Below, in pieces: positions 53,681 to 63,465 of a stretch of 64,000 nt of DNA. Source of the stretch: CAVPMW01 sp963706515 (GTDB lineage Bacteria; Chloroflexota; Anaerolineae; Anaerolineales; UBA4823); the NCBI GenBank assembly GCA_963706515.1, contig CAVPMW010000017.1, forward strand, positions 310,001 to 374,000, in the 5' to 3' direction. Made by a program: the position numbers and the translations under genes. The notes under the pieces are model-generated. The model had not been told where the DNA came from and made no database searches. It saw only the letters and a list, made by a program, of their open reading frames with translations. The first letter of the stretch is position 1. Each line of letters opens with the position of its first letter.

Positions 53681-55934
53681 CCTCTTCCTGGATTGGGCTG
53701 CCCTGGCAGTCTCCTTGTTCGATGCCGTCCTGCAGCTCTGGCTGGGATGGATGGTCCTCCTGAACGCCGAGCGGCGTACGTGGGGCATCTGGCTGGCAGG
53801 CGGCGGGCTGCTCCTGGGAGGCCTGTTCTTCTTATTGCACAGCGCAGCCCTCGGGGTAGGTTTGGCTTCACTGGGACCGGGCTTCCAGCTCTGGTGGCTG
53901 GCAGGCTGGCTGCCGGTGATGCTGCTGCCATTTGCCTGGTACGTGCTGCTGCTCTGGTATAACGGCTGCTTCGAGCCGCAAGGAGCAGACCTGCGCCGCA
54001 GGCAGCGCCCCTGGTTGGTGATCACCAGCTTGTTGGGCGTCTTTCTCCTGGCGCTGGCTGTGCTGGGCATGCCTGCGCCGCTGGCTGGATCCCTGGTAGG
54101 ACTCGACCTGGTCCAGACGCCGTCGGTCGCTGGGATTCCGCTGGTTGTGCTGCTCTACCCACTCTTCGTTGTTTTGTGTATCGTCCAGGCGCTGGTAACT
54201 TTGCGGCATCCTGCGCCTTCCGGGCGGTTGATGGGGGAGATTGCCCGGCAAAGGGCGCGTCCCTGGCTGATCGCTACCTCCCTGATCATGCTGGCGGCGG
54301 GCCTGTTGGGAAGTGGGGTAATGGCCTGGTTTGCCCGCGGGCTGCGCGACGGAGAGGGTTTGCAGACCTTGTTGAACGGCCTGGAGTGGTTTGATTTGCT
54401 GCTGGCGGTCATCTTGGGTGTCGGGGTGTGGACTGTCGGGCAGTCGATCGTTTCTTACGAGGTGTTCACGGGCAAGAGCCTGCCGCGGCAAGGGCTGCGC
54501 CGCTACTGGCAGCAGGCTGTCATCCTGGCTGCATGCTACAGCTTGCTGGTGAGCGTAAGCCTGGTACTGCAGTGGAAAAGAATCTACATATTGCTGCTCG
54601 CCACGCTGCTGCTTACCATCATTTTTGCTTTATTGAGCTGGCGTTCTTATGCGGAGAGCGAACAGTTAAAAACCAGCCTGCGCCCGTTCCTCTCCGAGAG
54701 TGGCTTATTCGACAGGATGTTAGCCGGGCAGGGGCTGGCTGGCTCTCCGACCTCAAATCTGGCTGCTTCCCAACCCGATCTATATGCCTCATTCGCTGCC
54801 CTGTGCGCGCAGGTGCTGGAAGCCGAGAGCGGCGCCCTGCTGGCGCTGGGTGTCCTGGCGCCGTTGGTGAGTCCGCCTCTAATCTATCCGGCAGGTGAGT
54901 CGCGGGGATTGCCCGACCTGGCGACGCTCGATCTGAGTGCGGTGACTCCGGCGACGATCTGTCTGCCGCTGGAACCGCAGCACGGATTTGGACTGGTCTG
55001 GGCGATCCCTCTGTGGAGTGAGCGCGGCTTGAGCGGGCTCTTTCTCCTGGGCGCTAAACGCGGGGGCGGATTATACAGCCAGGAAGAGATCGAGATTGCC
55101 CAGGCTGCTGGAGAAAGATTGATCGACCTGCGCGCTACCGCCGAGCTGGCCCGGCGCCTGCTGATCTTACAGCGCCAGAGTATGGTTCAAAGCCAGCTTG
55201 GAGACCAACGCACCCGCCGCGAGCTGCACGATGAAGTGCTGCCCCGCCTGCACACGGCGATGCTGACCCTGGCTGGCAGCTCGGTGCGAAATGCAGATCA
55301 AAAAGATGCCAACCTCACCGAGACGGTTCAACTTTTGGCGGAATTACACGGCCAGATTTCTGATCTGCTGCAGGCAATGCCCGCTGCCACTCCTAACGAC
55401 CTGAACCGCTACGGGTTGGTGGGCGCCTTGCGCAGGACGGTAGAGCTGGATCAGCTGGGCGCCTTCGCTCAAACGACCTGGAAGATCCAGCCTGAGGCAG
55501 AGGCGGCTGTGCAGCAAGCGCCCGGCTTTGTGACGGAGGTGCTTTATTACGCAGCTCGAGAGGCTATCCGCAACGCAGGTCGCTACGCCCAACCGGCAGG
55601 CGGGGGCGGTCTGGTTCAGCTCAGCGTCAGTCTGACCTGGCAGGACGGGCTGGAGCTGAGGGTGGAAGATAACGGTATGGGATTTGGATTCACGGGGGAG
55701 GCGCAAGAAGGGAGCAGCCCCTGGGCAGGAGGGGGAGCAGGTCAGGGCTTATCTTTGCACAGCGCTCTGATGGCAGTAATTGGGGGGTCGCTGTCAGTGG
55801 ACAGCCTGCCCGGCAACTTCACCCGGGTGCTGCTCCGCCTGCCAGGCGAGCTGTGGCCCGCCTTCTTGACCGGACCCCTTCCCTGGGAAAGCGTTGCCGA
55901 TATTCAAGCGCACGGAGACGGACTGAATGGCTGA
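53670..55934 (+). CDS. Membrane sensor histidine kinase (NarX-like HisKA_3/HATPase)
   Basis: An intact 754-residue kinase. About ten hydrophobic helices cover residues 5-330, without a large outer domain. A GAF-like region (about 350-480) follows, then 'QLGDQRTRRELHDEVLPRLH', where His in E-L-H-D-E is the phospho-site of the NarL-partner class. HATPase_c has 'VLYYAAREAIRNAGRYAQ' (Asn) and 'LRVEDNGMGFGF', and a C-terminal Gly-rich segment 'GGGAGQGLSLHSALMAVIGG'. It pairs with the LuxR-like response regulator upstream and overlaps the MFS gene by eight bases, so signal, response and transport sit on one transcript. The stimulus may be membrane- or redox-linked. Confidence 0.87.
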   Translation: MTGNLFLDWAALAVSLFDAVLQLWLGWMVLLNAERRTWGIWLAGGGLLLGGLFFLLHSAALGVGLASLGPGFQLWWLAGWLPVMLLPFAWYVLLLWYNGCFEPQGADLRRRQRPWLVITSLLGVFLLALAVLGMPAPLAGSLVGLDLVQTPSVAGIPLVVLLYPLFVVLCIVQALVTLRHPAPSGRLMGEIARQRARPWLIATSLIMLAAGLLGSGVMAWFARGLRDGEGLQTLLNGLEWFDLLLAVILGVGVWTVGQSIVSYEVFTGKSLPRQGLRRYWQQAVILAACYSLLVSVSLVLQWKRIYILLLATLLLTIIFALLSWRSYAESEQLKTSLRPFLSESGLFDRMLAGQGLAGSPTSNLAASQPDLYASFAALCAQVLEAESGALLALGVLAPLVSPPLIYPAGESRGLPDLATLDLSAVTPATICLPLEPQHGFGLVWAIPLWSERGLSGLFLLGAKRGGGLYSQEEIEIAQAAGERLIDLRATAELARRLLILQRQSMVQSQLGDQRTRRELHDEVLPRLHTAMLTLAGSSVRNADQKDANLTETVQLLAELHGQISDLLQAMPAATPNDLNRYGLVGALRRTVELDQLGAFAQTTWKIQPEAEAAVQQAPGFVTEVLYYAAREAIRNAGRYAQPAGGGGLVQLSVSLTWQDGLELRVEDNGMGFGFTGEAQEGSSPWAGGGAGQGLSLHSALMAVIGGSLSVDSLPGNFTRVLLRLPGELWPAFLTGPLPWESVADIQAHGDGLNG

Positions 55935-57177
55935 ACCTGAGGAGATGCAGCGAAACCGTTCTTCGATCTGGAGCCTGCCGCGCAATGTATGGGCAGTCAG
56001 CCTGACCAGCTTCTTCATGGATATTTCCAGCGAGATGGTCATTAACCTTCTGCCATTGTACCTGGCAAACGTGCTGGGGGTGGGCACTGCGATCATCGGG
56101 TTGATCGAAGGCGTGGCTGAGTCAATTGCCAGCCTGCTCAAGCTGGTCTCCGGCTGGTTATCGGACCGGCTTCAGGCGCGCAAGTGGCTGGCAGTCGTAG
56201 GCTACGGTATCTCGGCATTATCGAAGCCAATCTTCTACATTGCAAATACCTGGGAGATGATTGCATTGGCGCGCTGGGCGGACCGCATGGGGAAGGGCAT
56301 TCGCACCTCACCCCGCGATGCCCTGGTGGCCGACTCGATTGACGAGAAGCGCCGCGGGCTGGCATTCGGCTTCCAGCGCGCCGCCGATACCGCCGGGGCG
56401 ATGCTGGGATTGGTGATTGCGCTGGTGGTCGTATGGCAGTTGCAGGCCAATGCTGTCAGGCTGGGCGCGAATACCTTTCAAGTGATTGTCCTGATCAGCC
56501 TGCTGCCTGCTTTGCTGGCTGTTCTGGCACTGGCGATCGGGGCGCGTGACGTGATGGTAAAAGGCCAGCAGGCGCTGCCACGCCTCGGATTCAGGGGGTT
56601 GGGTCGCCCTTTTATGGTCTTTATGCTGATCGTTGGGCTGTTCGATCTGGGCAACTCGTCCGATGCATTCCTGGTGCTGCGGGCGCAGGACCGCGGTCTC
56701 AGCGTAACCGGCATCTTGGGCATGCTGATCGTCTTCAACTTGATCTATACATTGGTATCTACCCCGGCGGGGGCGCTCTCCGACAGGCTGGGCCGCGAGA
56801 AAATGATCATTGGCGGCTGGCTGGTGTACGGCGCAATCTATTTGGGATTTGCCCTCTCCCAGGCTGCCTGGCAGATTTGGGCGCTGTATGCATTTTATGG
56901 GTTGTACTATGGGCTGGCTTACGGCACTGCCAAGGCGCTGGTAGCCGACCTGGTGCCCGCGGCGTCGCGCGGTACGGCATACGGCACCTACAACGCAGTG
57001 CTGGGCATCCTGGATTTTCCGGCCTCGTTGATCGCCGGCGTGCTGTGGCAGGGTGTGGGAAGCTGGACCGGGTTCGGCGCCTCAGCGCCGTTCCTGTTTG
57101 GAGCTGCGACGGCTTTCCTGGCAGCCGCTCTGCTGGCGCTATGGATGCCGCGCTGGAAGCGCCAGGCAGCGGATTAG
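55927..57177 (+). CDS. MFS transporter
   Basis: An intact 416-residue protein with twelve helices. 'SFFMDISSEMVINLLPLYLA' is helix 1, and the motif-A loop is 'GWLSDRLQARKWLAVVGYGI', repeated in the second half as 'GALSDRLGREKMIIGGWLVY'. 'DRMGKGIRTSPRDALVADSI' is the helix 4-5 loop typical of the YfmO/bicyclomycin-like group of drug-type MFS exporters. Substrate is unknown; the position directly after a kinase suggests it is controlled by that system or exports its signal. Its start overlaps the kinase stop by eight bases. A family A hairpin lies 60 bases after its stop. Confidence 0.87.
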   Translation: MAEPEEMQRNRSSIWSLPRNVWAVSLTSFFMDISSEMVINLLPLYLANVLGVGTAIIGLIEGVAESIASLLKLVSGWLSDRLQARKWLAVVGYGISALSKPIFYIANTWEMIALARWADRMGKGIRTSPRDALVADSIDEKRRGLAFGFQRAADTAGAMLGLVIALVVVWQLQANAVRLGANTFQVIVLISLLPALLAVLALAIGARDVMVKGQQALPRLGFRGLGRPFMVFMLIVGLFDLGNSSDAFLVLRAQDRGLSVTGILGMLIVFNLIYTLVSTPAGALSDRLGREKMIIGGWLVYGAIYLGFALSQAAWQIWALYAFYGLYYGLAYGTAKALVADLVPAASRGTAYGTYNAVLGILDFPASLIAGVLWQGVGSWTGFGASAPFLFGAATAFLAAALLALWMPRWKRQAAD

Positions 57178-57238
57178 GCGATTTTCGACCTTTTTCTGTC
57201 CCCCTAAGATCCGTTTCTCCTTGCAGATGGATAAGTAT

Positions 57239-57315
57239 CTGGCCGAAAATGGATAGGAGAACCGATTTTGTGGTGCACCACAAAATCGGAACCCCCCATA
57301 TTTTCGGACAGGTTC
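57239..57315. repeat. Hairpin repeat family A, copy 5 (short form)
   Basis: The core CCGATTTTGTGGTG / CACCACAAAATCGG (57262-57289) is a perfect 28-base palindrome. Outer segments CCGAAAATGGATAGGAGAA and CCATATTTTCGGACAGGTTC match copies 3 and 4. It sits between the convergent MFS and PEP-binding-domain genes. Confidence 0.85.
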
Positions 57316-59879
57316 TAAATCTCCTGGCGCGGGGTTACGTACGCGGCTGCCAGACCGGCTTCGTCATCCATTGCCAGCTCGATGTGACACCCCGCAAGAT
57401 AATCGCCGGCATCGATCAAGCGCAGCGCCTGGCAGCAGCTCTCATCGCATGCTATCCGCTCTGTGAGGCGGTTAGGGGTATTGTAAAAGAAGTCCCGATT
57501 GAAGGTTGCCTCCGGGTCGTCGAAATTGACCGCCAGGGGATAGATTTGCGCCTCCATCAAATCCTGGAAGAAATGAGTGCCCAGGGACGGTTCTGGCGCT
57601 GGTCCAATGCCTTTGCCGGACACCTCCACCAGTGCCCCCGTATTGCATATATCCGAGTAGGAGACGTATACTCCCAAATCCGTATTCGGTGAGCCCCAGC
57701 GCCCGGGTCCCACGCAGATAAACGATTTCTCAGGCAGGCTGGAGTTCAGGCGGCTGATTACCGCACCTATATTTTTGCGCGCCTGAGCAGAATCCAGGGC
57801 GAAATATGCCTCGGGAGGTACAAACAGCACGTAGCGCAGGTCGCTCACGTGCCCGCGGGGCACCATGAAACGCGTGGAAAATAGTATGTCTTCACTGGTT
57901 AACGAGCTGGGGAGTCTCCCGACCCGCGTTTCCTTTAAGAGACTCTGCGGACGGCATTGCAATAACGAGATTTGCACTCCCGGCGGCTGAGCGCATGGAT
58001 CTGTGATCCGTACCGTAAATTCCATGTCTACCGCGCTGTGGTAGTTTTCTTCCACTAAACGCAGCATGCGCGAGAGCGTAGCCGGAAACGAGGTCCGCCG
58101 GAGCAGCTCATCGAAAGTGATTACCAGCGAGCTAGCTTCGCTTTCCATTACCCGGCTGCGCGGGCTGGTCAGGTATCCATCCCGTTCCAGCTGTGCGATG
58201 AAACGCAGCACCGGATAGTTGGGTCTGAGCACTTCCAAAACCGGCAGCGTCTTAAGCGCATTTTGTTCTAAGTCGATCAGATCTACGTATTGTTGCGAGT
58301 AATGGCGGATCGCCTCGGGCGAATCGTCCGGCTGCAAGGTCGGATGGCTGAGGGCCACCGGGCGGGGATAATCATTCCCTACCCGCTCGACCGCCCGGGT
58401 TCCTAATCCCCAAACCAGGCGGGCAAAACCATCTTCGCGCCGGATTTGAGGGTGCCAGCGGTACAGGTTGTGGCTGAAGGCCACACCTGCCGCATGGGGT
58501 AAATAATAGCGACCGTATTTTTCCCCCTGCACCACCTGGATCAGGATTGCCATGCGTTCATCGTAATCCTGCAGCCCCTTGCTGCGCCGGTAGAGCAGAG
58601 CTTCGGGTTTTAATGTGCTGGCATACGTGAGAGCGATTGCCGCGGTCAATGCCTGCAGGTTCTCTTCAGGCGAACCCTGGTTCGGGCAGAAATGGCTGTC
58701 ATACTTTCCCGCAAATGCGGTGCCGAAGTTATCTTCGAGCTGGCTGGATGAGCGGACGATGATCGGTCTGGGTCCGATTTGGTCGAGCACTCCTTGCAGC
58801 GCGCTGAGCACTTCGGGTGGAAAGCTGCCGCTTTGAAACTCGTTGCGCGCCTGGATGTATTCCGCTCGGATGCGGTCCTCGGGTTTGTATTTTTGATCGT
58901 TCCAGTGCATCAAACCGTTCATCGCCATGAATACGTACATCACATCCGAGCCAAGGAAATACGAGTCGGGGATGCAGATGCAGGCGCGGTCAGCTTCGCC
59001 TGCCATTTCTTCGAGGATGCGGGCAGCCAGCAGCATGCCGGCGGCTTTTCCACCGATTTTCCCGTAGCCGATCTTACGCTGGTGAATATCCGCAAGATCG
59101 GAAATCCTGAGCCAATCCTTGGCGATATTGATATAGCCAAGCTGGTCGCTGATCATCCTGCGGATTAATACCACCTGGATTTCACGCAGGTGGTGCTCGA
59201 ATTGAGTGCGCTCCTGGGGCGGCAGGCTTTCGATAACCCGAGCGCGCTCGAACAAAAGGCTCTCCGGAGCGAGCTCGAGGTCGATAGAGGCCAGCAGGTC
59301 ATGGAGGCCCTGGCGCCCGAGGCTGAATGGCCGCGCCATGGATGATTTCTCTTGATCCTCACGCGCCCAAACCTGGGTAGAGCGCACGTACCGGCTGTTG
59401 ACCACGATGCCGTACCCGCGCCGTTCGGCGACCTCTGTGTTATCCACCAGGCGCACGTCCAGCGTGAAGCAAGCTGGCTGAGCATTCTTACAGCCGATCT
59501 TGCGCCGGCTTTCCGTTAGCTCCGTTTCCAGGGTGTCTCCCAGGGCATTCAGCGCTGCGCTTTTACGATCTACCCAGGCGATGAGGTTGATCCCGCCTCG
59601 CTGGCCATTTGCCAGGCTGGTTTTAGACGGAGAACGCAGCGCTGCGTCTTCTGGCTCGTACTGGTAGATCGCTTTAACGGTCTTATCCACCTGACCGAGA
59701 TATTCAACCACCTGCTGCGTAAGGCTCTCCGCAACGTAGCCGCAAATATCGCAGCGACCCGCGCGAAGAGCCTGCATCGCTTCTGGTATATCGCCAGCAA
59801 ACTTTTTACCGGCGCAATAAGCGACGGCATTCTCCACCATTTTGCCGGCAAGAGCCTGGTCCATCTGTTCGGTTGACAT
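57315..59879 (-). CDS. PEP/pyruvate-binding domain protein (PpsA-like, lacking the phosphohistidine and PEP-utilising domains)
   Basis: An intact 854-residue protein. ATG 59879 is preferred because AGGAAGG lies five bases upstream; a GTG at 59912 would add eleven residues. (Positions below count from 59912.) A CxxC pair ('RCDICGYV', residues 54-57) opens an N-terminal region of about 280 residues with no clear family. Then comes the ATP-grasp domain of PEP synthase and pyruvate phosphate dikinase: 'IGYGKIGGKAAGMLLAARIL' (288 on), 'RPIIVRSSSQLEDNFGTAFA' and 'VVQGEKYGRYYLPHAAGVAF'. The phosphohistidine motif TSHxA and the C-terminal TIM barrel are absent, so the full reaction is impossible. The last 200 residues are unique. 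It is likely to phosphorylate another protein or molecule, and lies just downstream of the glutamate synthase operon. Confidence 0.78.
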   Translation of the reverse strand: MSTEQMDQALAGKMVENAVAYCAGKKFAGDIPEAMQALRAGRCDICGYVAESLTQQVVEYLGQVDKTVKAIYQYEPEDAALRSPSKTSLANGQRGGINLIAWVDRKSAALNALGDTLETELTESRRKIGCKNAQPACFTLDVRLVDNTEVAERRGYGIVVNSRYVRSTQVWAREDQEKSSMARPFSLGRQGLHDLLASIDLELAPESLLFERARVIESLPPQERTQFEHHLREIQVVLIRRMISDQLGYINIAKDWLRISDLADIHQRKIGYGKIGGKAAGMLLAARILEEMAGEADRACICIPDSYFLGSDVMYVFMAMNGLMHWNDQKYKPEDRIRAEYIQARNEFQSGSFPPEVLSALQGVLDQIGPRPIIVRSSSQLEDNFGTAFAGKYDSHFCPNQGSPEENLQALTAAIALTYASTLKPEALLYRRSKGLQDYDERMAILIQVVQGEKYGRYYLPHAAGVAFSHNLYRWHPQIRREDGFARLVWGLGTRAVERVGNDYPRPVALSHPTLQPDDSPEAIRHYSQQYVDLIDLEQNALKTLPVLEVLRPNYPVLRFIAQLERDGYLTSPRSRVMESEASSLVITFDELLRRTSFPATLSRMLRLVEENYHSAVDMEFTVRITDPCAQPPGVQISLLQCRPQSLLKETRVGRLPSSLTSEDILFSTRFMVPRGHVSDLRYVLFVPPEAYFALDSAQARKNIGAVISRLNSSLPEKSFICVGPGRWGSPNTDLGVYVSYSDICNTGALVEVSGKGIGPAPEPSLGTHFFQDLMEAQIYPLAVNFDDPEATFNRDFFYNTPNRLTERIACDESCCQALRLIDAGDYLAGCHIELAMDDEAGLAAAYVTPRQEI

Positions 59880-59948
59880 CTCGCCCTTCCTGGGGAGTAA
59901 GTCACCTGTCACGTATAGCTGACTGCGAGTTACTCTGCCAGATAACGA

Positions 59949-61569
59949 TCAGCTGACTACCGGGGTCTGCTCTCTCGTCTCGGTCTCTTTTCCGTGTTTG
60001 CCATTCCCCCCTTTGCGGATAGGGGTTGCTAAAGCTTCCTCCCACATGGGCAAAGGGCGTTCGAAACCGGCCAACTTAAGACCGGTGAGGGCTGCTGTAT
60101 TGAGGTCCATCGCACGCAAATCTTCGGTGGAAAGCTCCTTGATGCTGCGATGTCCTGAGAGCATGGTCAAGATCTTGACTTCCTCGGTGCAGGCGTGGAT
60201 GAAATTTGCCAGGCGCTGCCCGACTTCGATTGGGTCGAGGCGGGCGCGCATCTCGGGTCGCTGGCTGGTAATTCCGTAAGGGCAGTTGCCTTTTTGGCAG
60301 GCATAGCACACCCGGCAGCCCATGGCGACCTCTGCCGCGGATCCAAAACCGGCGGCGTCCGCCCCCATCGCCATCGCTTTGAAGGCATCCAACCCGTTGC
60401 GTATGCCGCCCAGGGCGATCAGCTTGACCTTGCGGTGCACGCCGTAGTCCTTGAGAGCTTGCACAGCCGGCGGGATGCAGGCAATGGTGGGAATGCCCAC
60501 GCCCTGGGTGACAATATCCGGGGAACAGCCGGTGCCACCGACTAAGCCGTCGATGCTGATCGCATCCGCCCCGGCTTCGATGCAGGCGGCTACATCGGCA
60601 TAAGGGCGAGATGGACCCAGTTTGAACAGGATCGGAACTTTATAGTCGGTCACATCGCGCAGGAAAGCTACCATGTGCTTCATGTCGTCCAGCGATTGCA
60701 CATCGTAATAACGGCAGGGGCTGAGCGCATCGGAGCCAACCGGGACGCCGCGCACCCGTGAAACGTCCTCGGTGACCTTGGCGCCCAATAAGTGACCGCC
60801 CATGCCGGGCTTGGCTCCCTGACCGATCTTGACTTCCACCGCGTCGCCGCTGTTTAAGTAATCAGCCGATACGCCCCAGCGCCCGGTAGACCACTGAATC
60901 ACGAGGTAGCCGCCCGGGTTCCATCTCTTGCGCGTCATCTCCTGGTCGGTATAGCCGCGCGCCAGCCAGGCTTCCTCCGGCACGAGCCCGCCTTCGCCGG
61001 TATTGGTGGCGATGCCGGTCTCTGCTGCGCCGATTGCTAACGCCATCTTGGCTTCTTTGCTCAGCGCGCCGAAGGACATCGCTGCCCACACAAACGGCGC
61101 TTTCAAAACGATCGGATTCTGGCAGGTGCCCTCACCGATAACCACTTCCAGGTCGCATTCCTCGCGATATTTATCCAACGGCGCCGGGCTGGCAATCTGG
61201 CTGGGCACAACGGTGATCATGTCAAAATTGGGAGTCTGTCCGTGCGTGCCGAAGCCCCGCATCAGGTATTCACCGGTTTGCGCTTTATAGTGGATTTCTT
61301 CCACCGCTGCAAAGCGTCCACGGGTAGCGGGTGATGTACTCCGGCTCAGCCGGGTTGATCCGGATGGCATTTGTTGGACAGAACTCAGCGCAGATCCGGC
61401 AGCCGACACAGGCATTGAAGTTCTGCACGGTCATCTCACCCGTTAAGCCATCCAGCGCGTACACGTTATGAGGACAAACCTCAACGCAGGTAGCACATTT
61501 GCCGGGCATGCGCGCGTTGACGCAAATTTCCTTGTTTACGCTGACACAAAATGCGCCGATTACGGCCAT
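59949..61569 (-). CDS. Archaeal-type glutamate synthase: 2[4Fe-4S] ferredoxin plus FMN-binding domain (one frameshift)
   Basis: Two overlapping frames are one gene of about 540 residues. The N-terminal part, 'KCATCVEVCPHNVYAL' and 'CVGCRICAEFCPTNAI', is a ferredoxin with two [4Fe-4S] motifs. After a shift near 61320 comes the FMN/[3Fe-4S] synthase domain: 'MSFGALSKEAKMALAIGAAE', 'TGEGGLVPEEA', 'VEVKIGQGAKPGMGGHLLGA', 'ISIDGLVGGTGCSPDIV' and the cluster ligands in 'GCRVCYACQKGNCPYGITSQ'. This is the layout of the archaeal GltB-like enzyme, with no class II glutamine amidotransferase in this gene. Glutamate formation from 2-oxoglutarate would need ammonia from another subunit, or this module may be a different flavoenzyme. 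Neighbours are the GXGXG subunit and FrhB-like protein. Confidence 0.83.
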
Positions 61570-61578
61570 AGCGTCCTC

Positions 61579-62230
61579 CTAGTTATAGAATGGCTTTTCC
61601 GACGCAGCCACGATCTTTTTGAAATTGGCTAAGTCGGCCTCAATCTGATAGGCTGCGAAGTAAGCGCCCAGCTTGGTTATGTCTGCAGCGGTCAGCGGCT
61701 CAACCCGGGTGTTGTAACCGATGCTTTTCCATTCGCCGCCGATATATACATTGCCGCGGATCAAACAGTTTGCGAATTTTTCTCCGGCATTCCCCAGGAC
61801 GACCAAATCGCCTTTCAGCATGTATGTGCCGGCATCATCGCCAACATCCCCGCACACGATGATCGTGGCGCCTTTATTCATGGTCGCAGTGAAGTCGCCC
61901 GAATTCCCGCGGATAACCACTACGCCGCCATAGCAGTACTGACCGGCGCCATAATCGGTGTTCCCCTCGATGATTACCGTGCCGGCGGTCATGTTATCCG
62001 CCGACGTAACGAGAAACATCTTCGGTCACGTGAATGGTTGCGCCAGCGTTTAACACGCCCACGTAATCGCCGGCGCTGCCCTCGATGATTACTTCGCCGT
62101 GCTTCAAGCCAGCCGCCAGACCATGCAGGTGTGCGACATTTTTTACTTTGACGGGAACACCGTTGATCGACTCTTTCAGCTCGCTCTGCACCGTTTTCAG
62201 GTCTTTATTTTTAGCGTCGATTACTTTCAT
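61579..62230 (-). CDS. GXGXG-motif protein, glutamate synthase C-terminal domain-like (one frameshift)
   Basis: Two frames join near 62010 ('IHVTEDVSRYVGG' into 'MTAGTVIIEGNTDYGAG'), giving about 217 residues. The right-handed beta-helix repeat is plain: 'HGEVIIEGSAGDYVGVLNAG', 'GGVVVIRGNSGDFTATMNKG' and 'KGDLVVLGNAGEKFANCLIR', with G-x-x-G-x-x-x-G spacing. The domain is the C-terminal part of bacterial GltB and exists separately as the third subunit of archaeal-type glutamate synthase or in FwdC. Its place, ten bases from the ferredoxin-FMN gene, supports an assembled enzyme. It has no catalytic residues of its own. Confidence 0.83.
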
Positions 62231-62240
62231 GCTTCACCTC

Positions 62241-63407
62241 CTAGCACCCGGTACACCCGCTGCGGGCTTCTTCCAGGACTCCCGAGCGCACCGGGGTCCG
62301 GTACAGCCGCACGAACTGCTGGATCGCTTCGTTACGTTTTTGAGGATCGCCTAATGCGTCGAGCATCAGTATCTGCAGGTCTTTGAAGGCTCGTGCCCGT
62401 TCTCGCCGGTCTTTCTCTTCGACTGCTGCTTCCAGAGCAGCTTCGTCCACGCGGTGGGTGGTCTCCAGCAGATTGAGCTGGATTGCGTTCCGGACGAAGA
62501 TATCTCCCACACGCGAGCGGATGATCAGGGTGGAAGTGCCTTCGGGAGCACCGAGCGTCCCGAGCGCCAGGTCGGCAGATTCTCCCAGGTAATCATCGCA
62601 GCTTCCGCAGCCGGCCCGCGTATAGCTTTCCGCCTGCTGGCGCGAGATCGTACGCAGGCTGCCGTCCCACAGGACTGCCTGCATCCATTCGCGGTCGGGA
62701 GAGATTTCGAGCCGTTTGACCTGCTCCCGCCTCACGTCCATCTGCTTGACCAGAATTTCCTCAATGAAATCAGGCCGGTAGACGCCGGTGCAGAAAATTG
62801 CAATGGTCAAAAGGATGGCATCCTGGTAGGGTTTTAAGCGAGGGTCGGTTGAGGCTTTCAGTCTCCGGACGGCTTGTGCAGCGCAGGGTGTGCTGACTAC
62901 CGCAACACGTTCCATGCCTCGCTGGAAGACGGCTTCGTTTAACGCATCGAATACCGGCGCCCATAAATATTGGGGTCCCACGGCGCTGACGATCTCTTCG
63001 ACGGTAGTGACTACCCGGGCGACAGGTTTCAAATCCCAGGGATCGACATCCAGCATCACCACCCCATCCAGCAGCCCGGCACTGCGCCCGGCGGTCAGGA
63101 TCGACCGGATGACGTCGTTGGGTGAGCCAGATTTGATTGGCCCCCGGGCGTTAGCCGCCAGGATCAGCTTCGGCTCGAGCGCTGCCCAGCGTTCCAGGCG
63201 CGGACAGGTTTCTTCACAAAATTTTGAGCAGAACGAACAGCTATCTAATGGCTCTTTGGTATAGCCAACGGTCTTGATTTGTTTCTTGTATACCGGGTGA
63301 TCGCTTCCATCCCACTTGAGCACCTGCTTTGAACAGGTTGCCACGCACATGCCGCAACCGGCGCAAGTGTCGAGCGACCAGACCTCCGATTCCAACCGTT
63401 TCGACAT
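62241..63407 (-). CDS. Iron-sulfur protein of the coenzyme F420 hydrogenase/dehydrogenase beta-subunit (FrhB) family
   Basis: An intact 388-residue protein. 'LDTCAGCGMCVATCSKQVLK' is a [4Fe-4S] ferredoxin-type motif (C15, C18, C21, C25), and 'CSFCSKFCEETCPR' gives a second Cys-rich group. 'RVAVVSTPCAAQAVRRLK' with the conserved Cys is the core of FrhB/FpoF-like proteins, and 'ESYTRAGCGSCDDYLGESAD' the later cluster. The tail ends 'ARSGCTGC'. FrhB relatives without F420 pass electrons between ferredoxin, flavin and a partner enzyme. In this operon it should connect the HdrA/MvhD-like product (63466 on) with the glutamate synthase subunits. The ATG at 63407 follows AAGGAGG (about seven bases). 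Confidence 0.85.
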   Translation of the reverse strand: MSKRLESEVWSLDTCAGCGMCVATCSKQVLKWDGSDHPVYKKQIKTVGYTKEPLDSCSFCSKFCEETCPRLERWAALEPKLILAANARGPIKSGSPNDVIRSILTAGRSAGLLDGVVMLDVDPWDLKPVARVVTTVEEIVSAVGPQYLWAPVFDALNEAVFQRGMERVAVVSTPCAAQAVRRLKASTDPRLKPYQDAILLTIAIFCTGVYRPDFIEEILVKQMDVRREQVKRLEISPDREWMQAVLWDGSLRTISRQQAESYTRAGCGSCDDYLGESADLALGTLGAPEGTSTLIIRSRVGDIFVRNAIQLNLLETTHRVDEAALEAAVEEKDRRERARAFKDLQILMLDALGDPQKRNEAIQQFVRLYRTPVRSGVLEEARSGCTGC

Positions 63408-63465
63408 AGTTCCTCCTTGTTAATTCTGAAACTCGGAATGTCTCCAATTCCTGATCATCTAAGCT

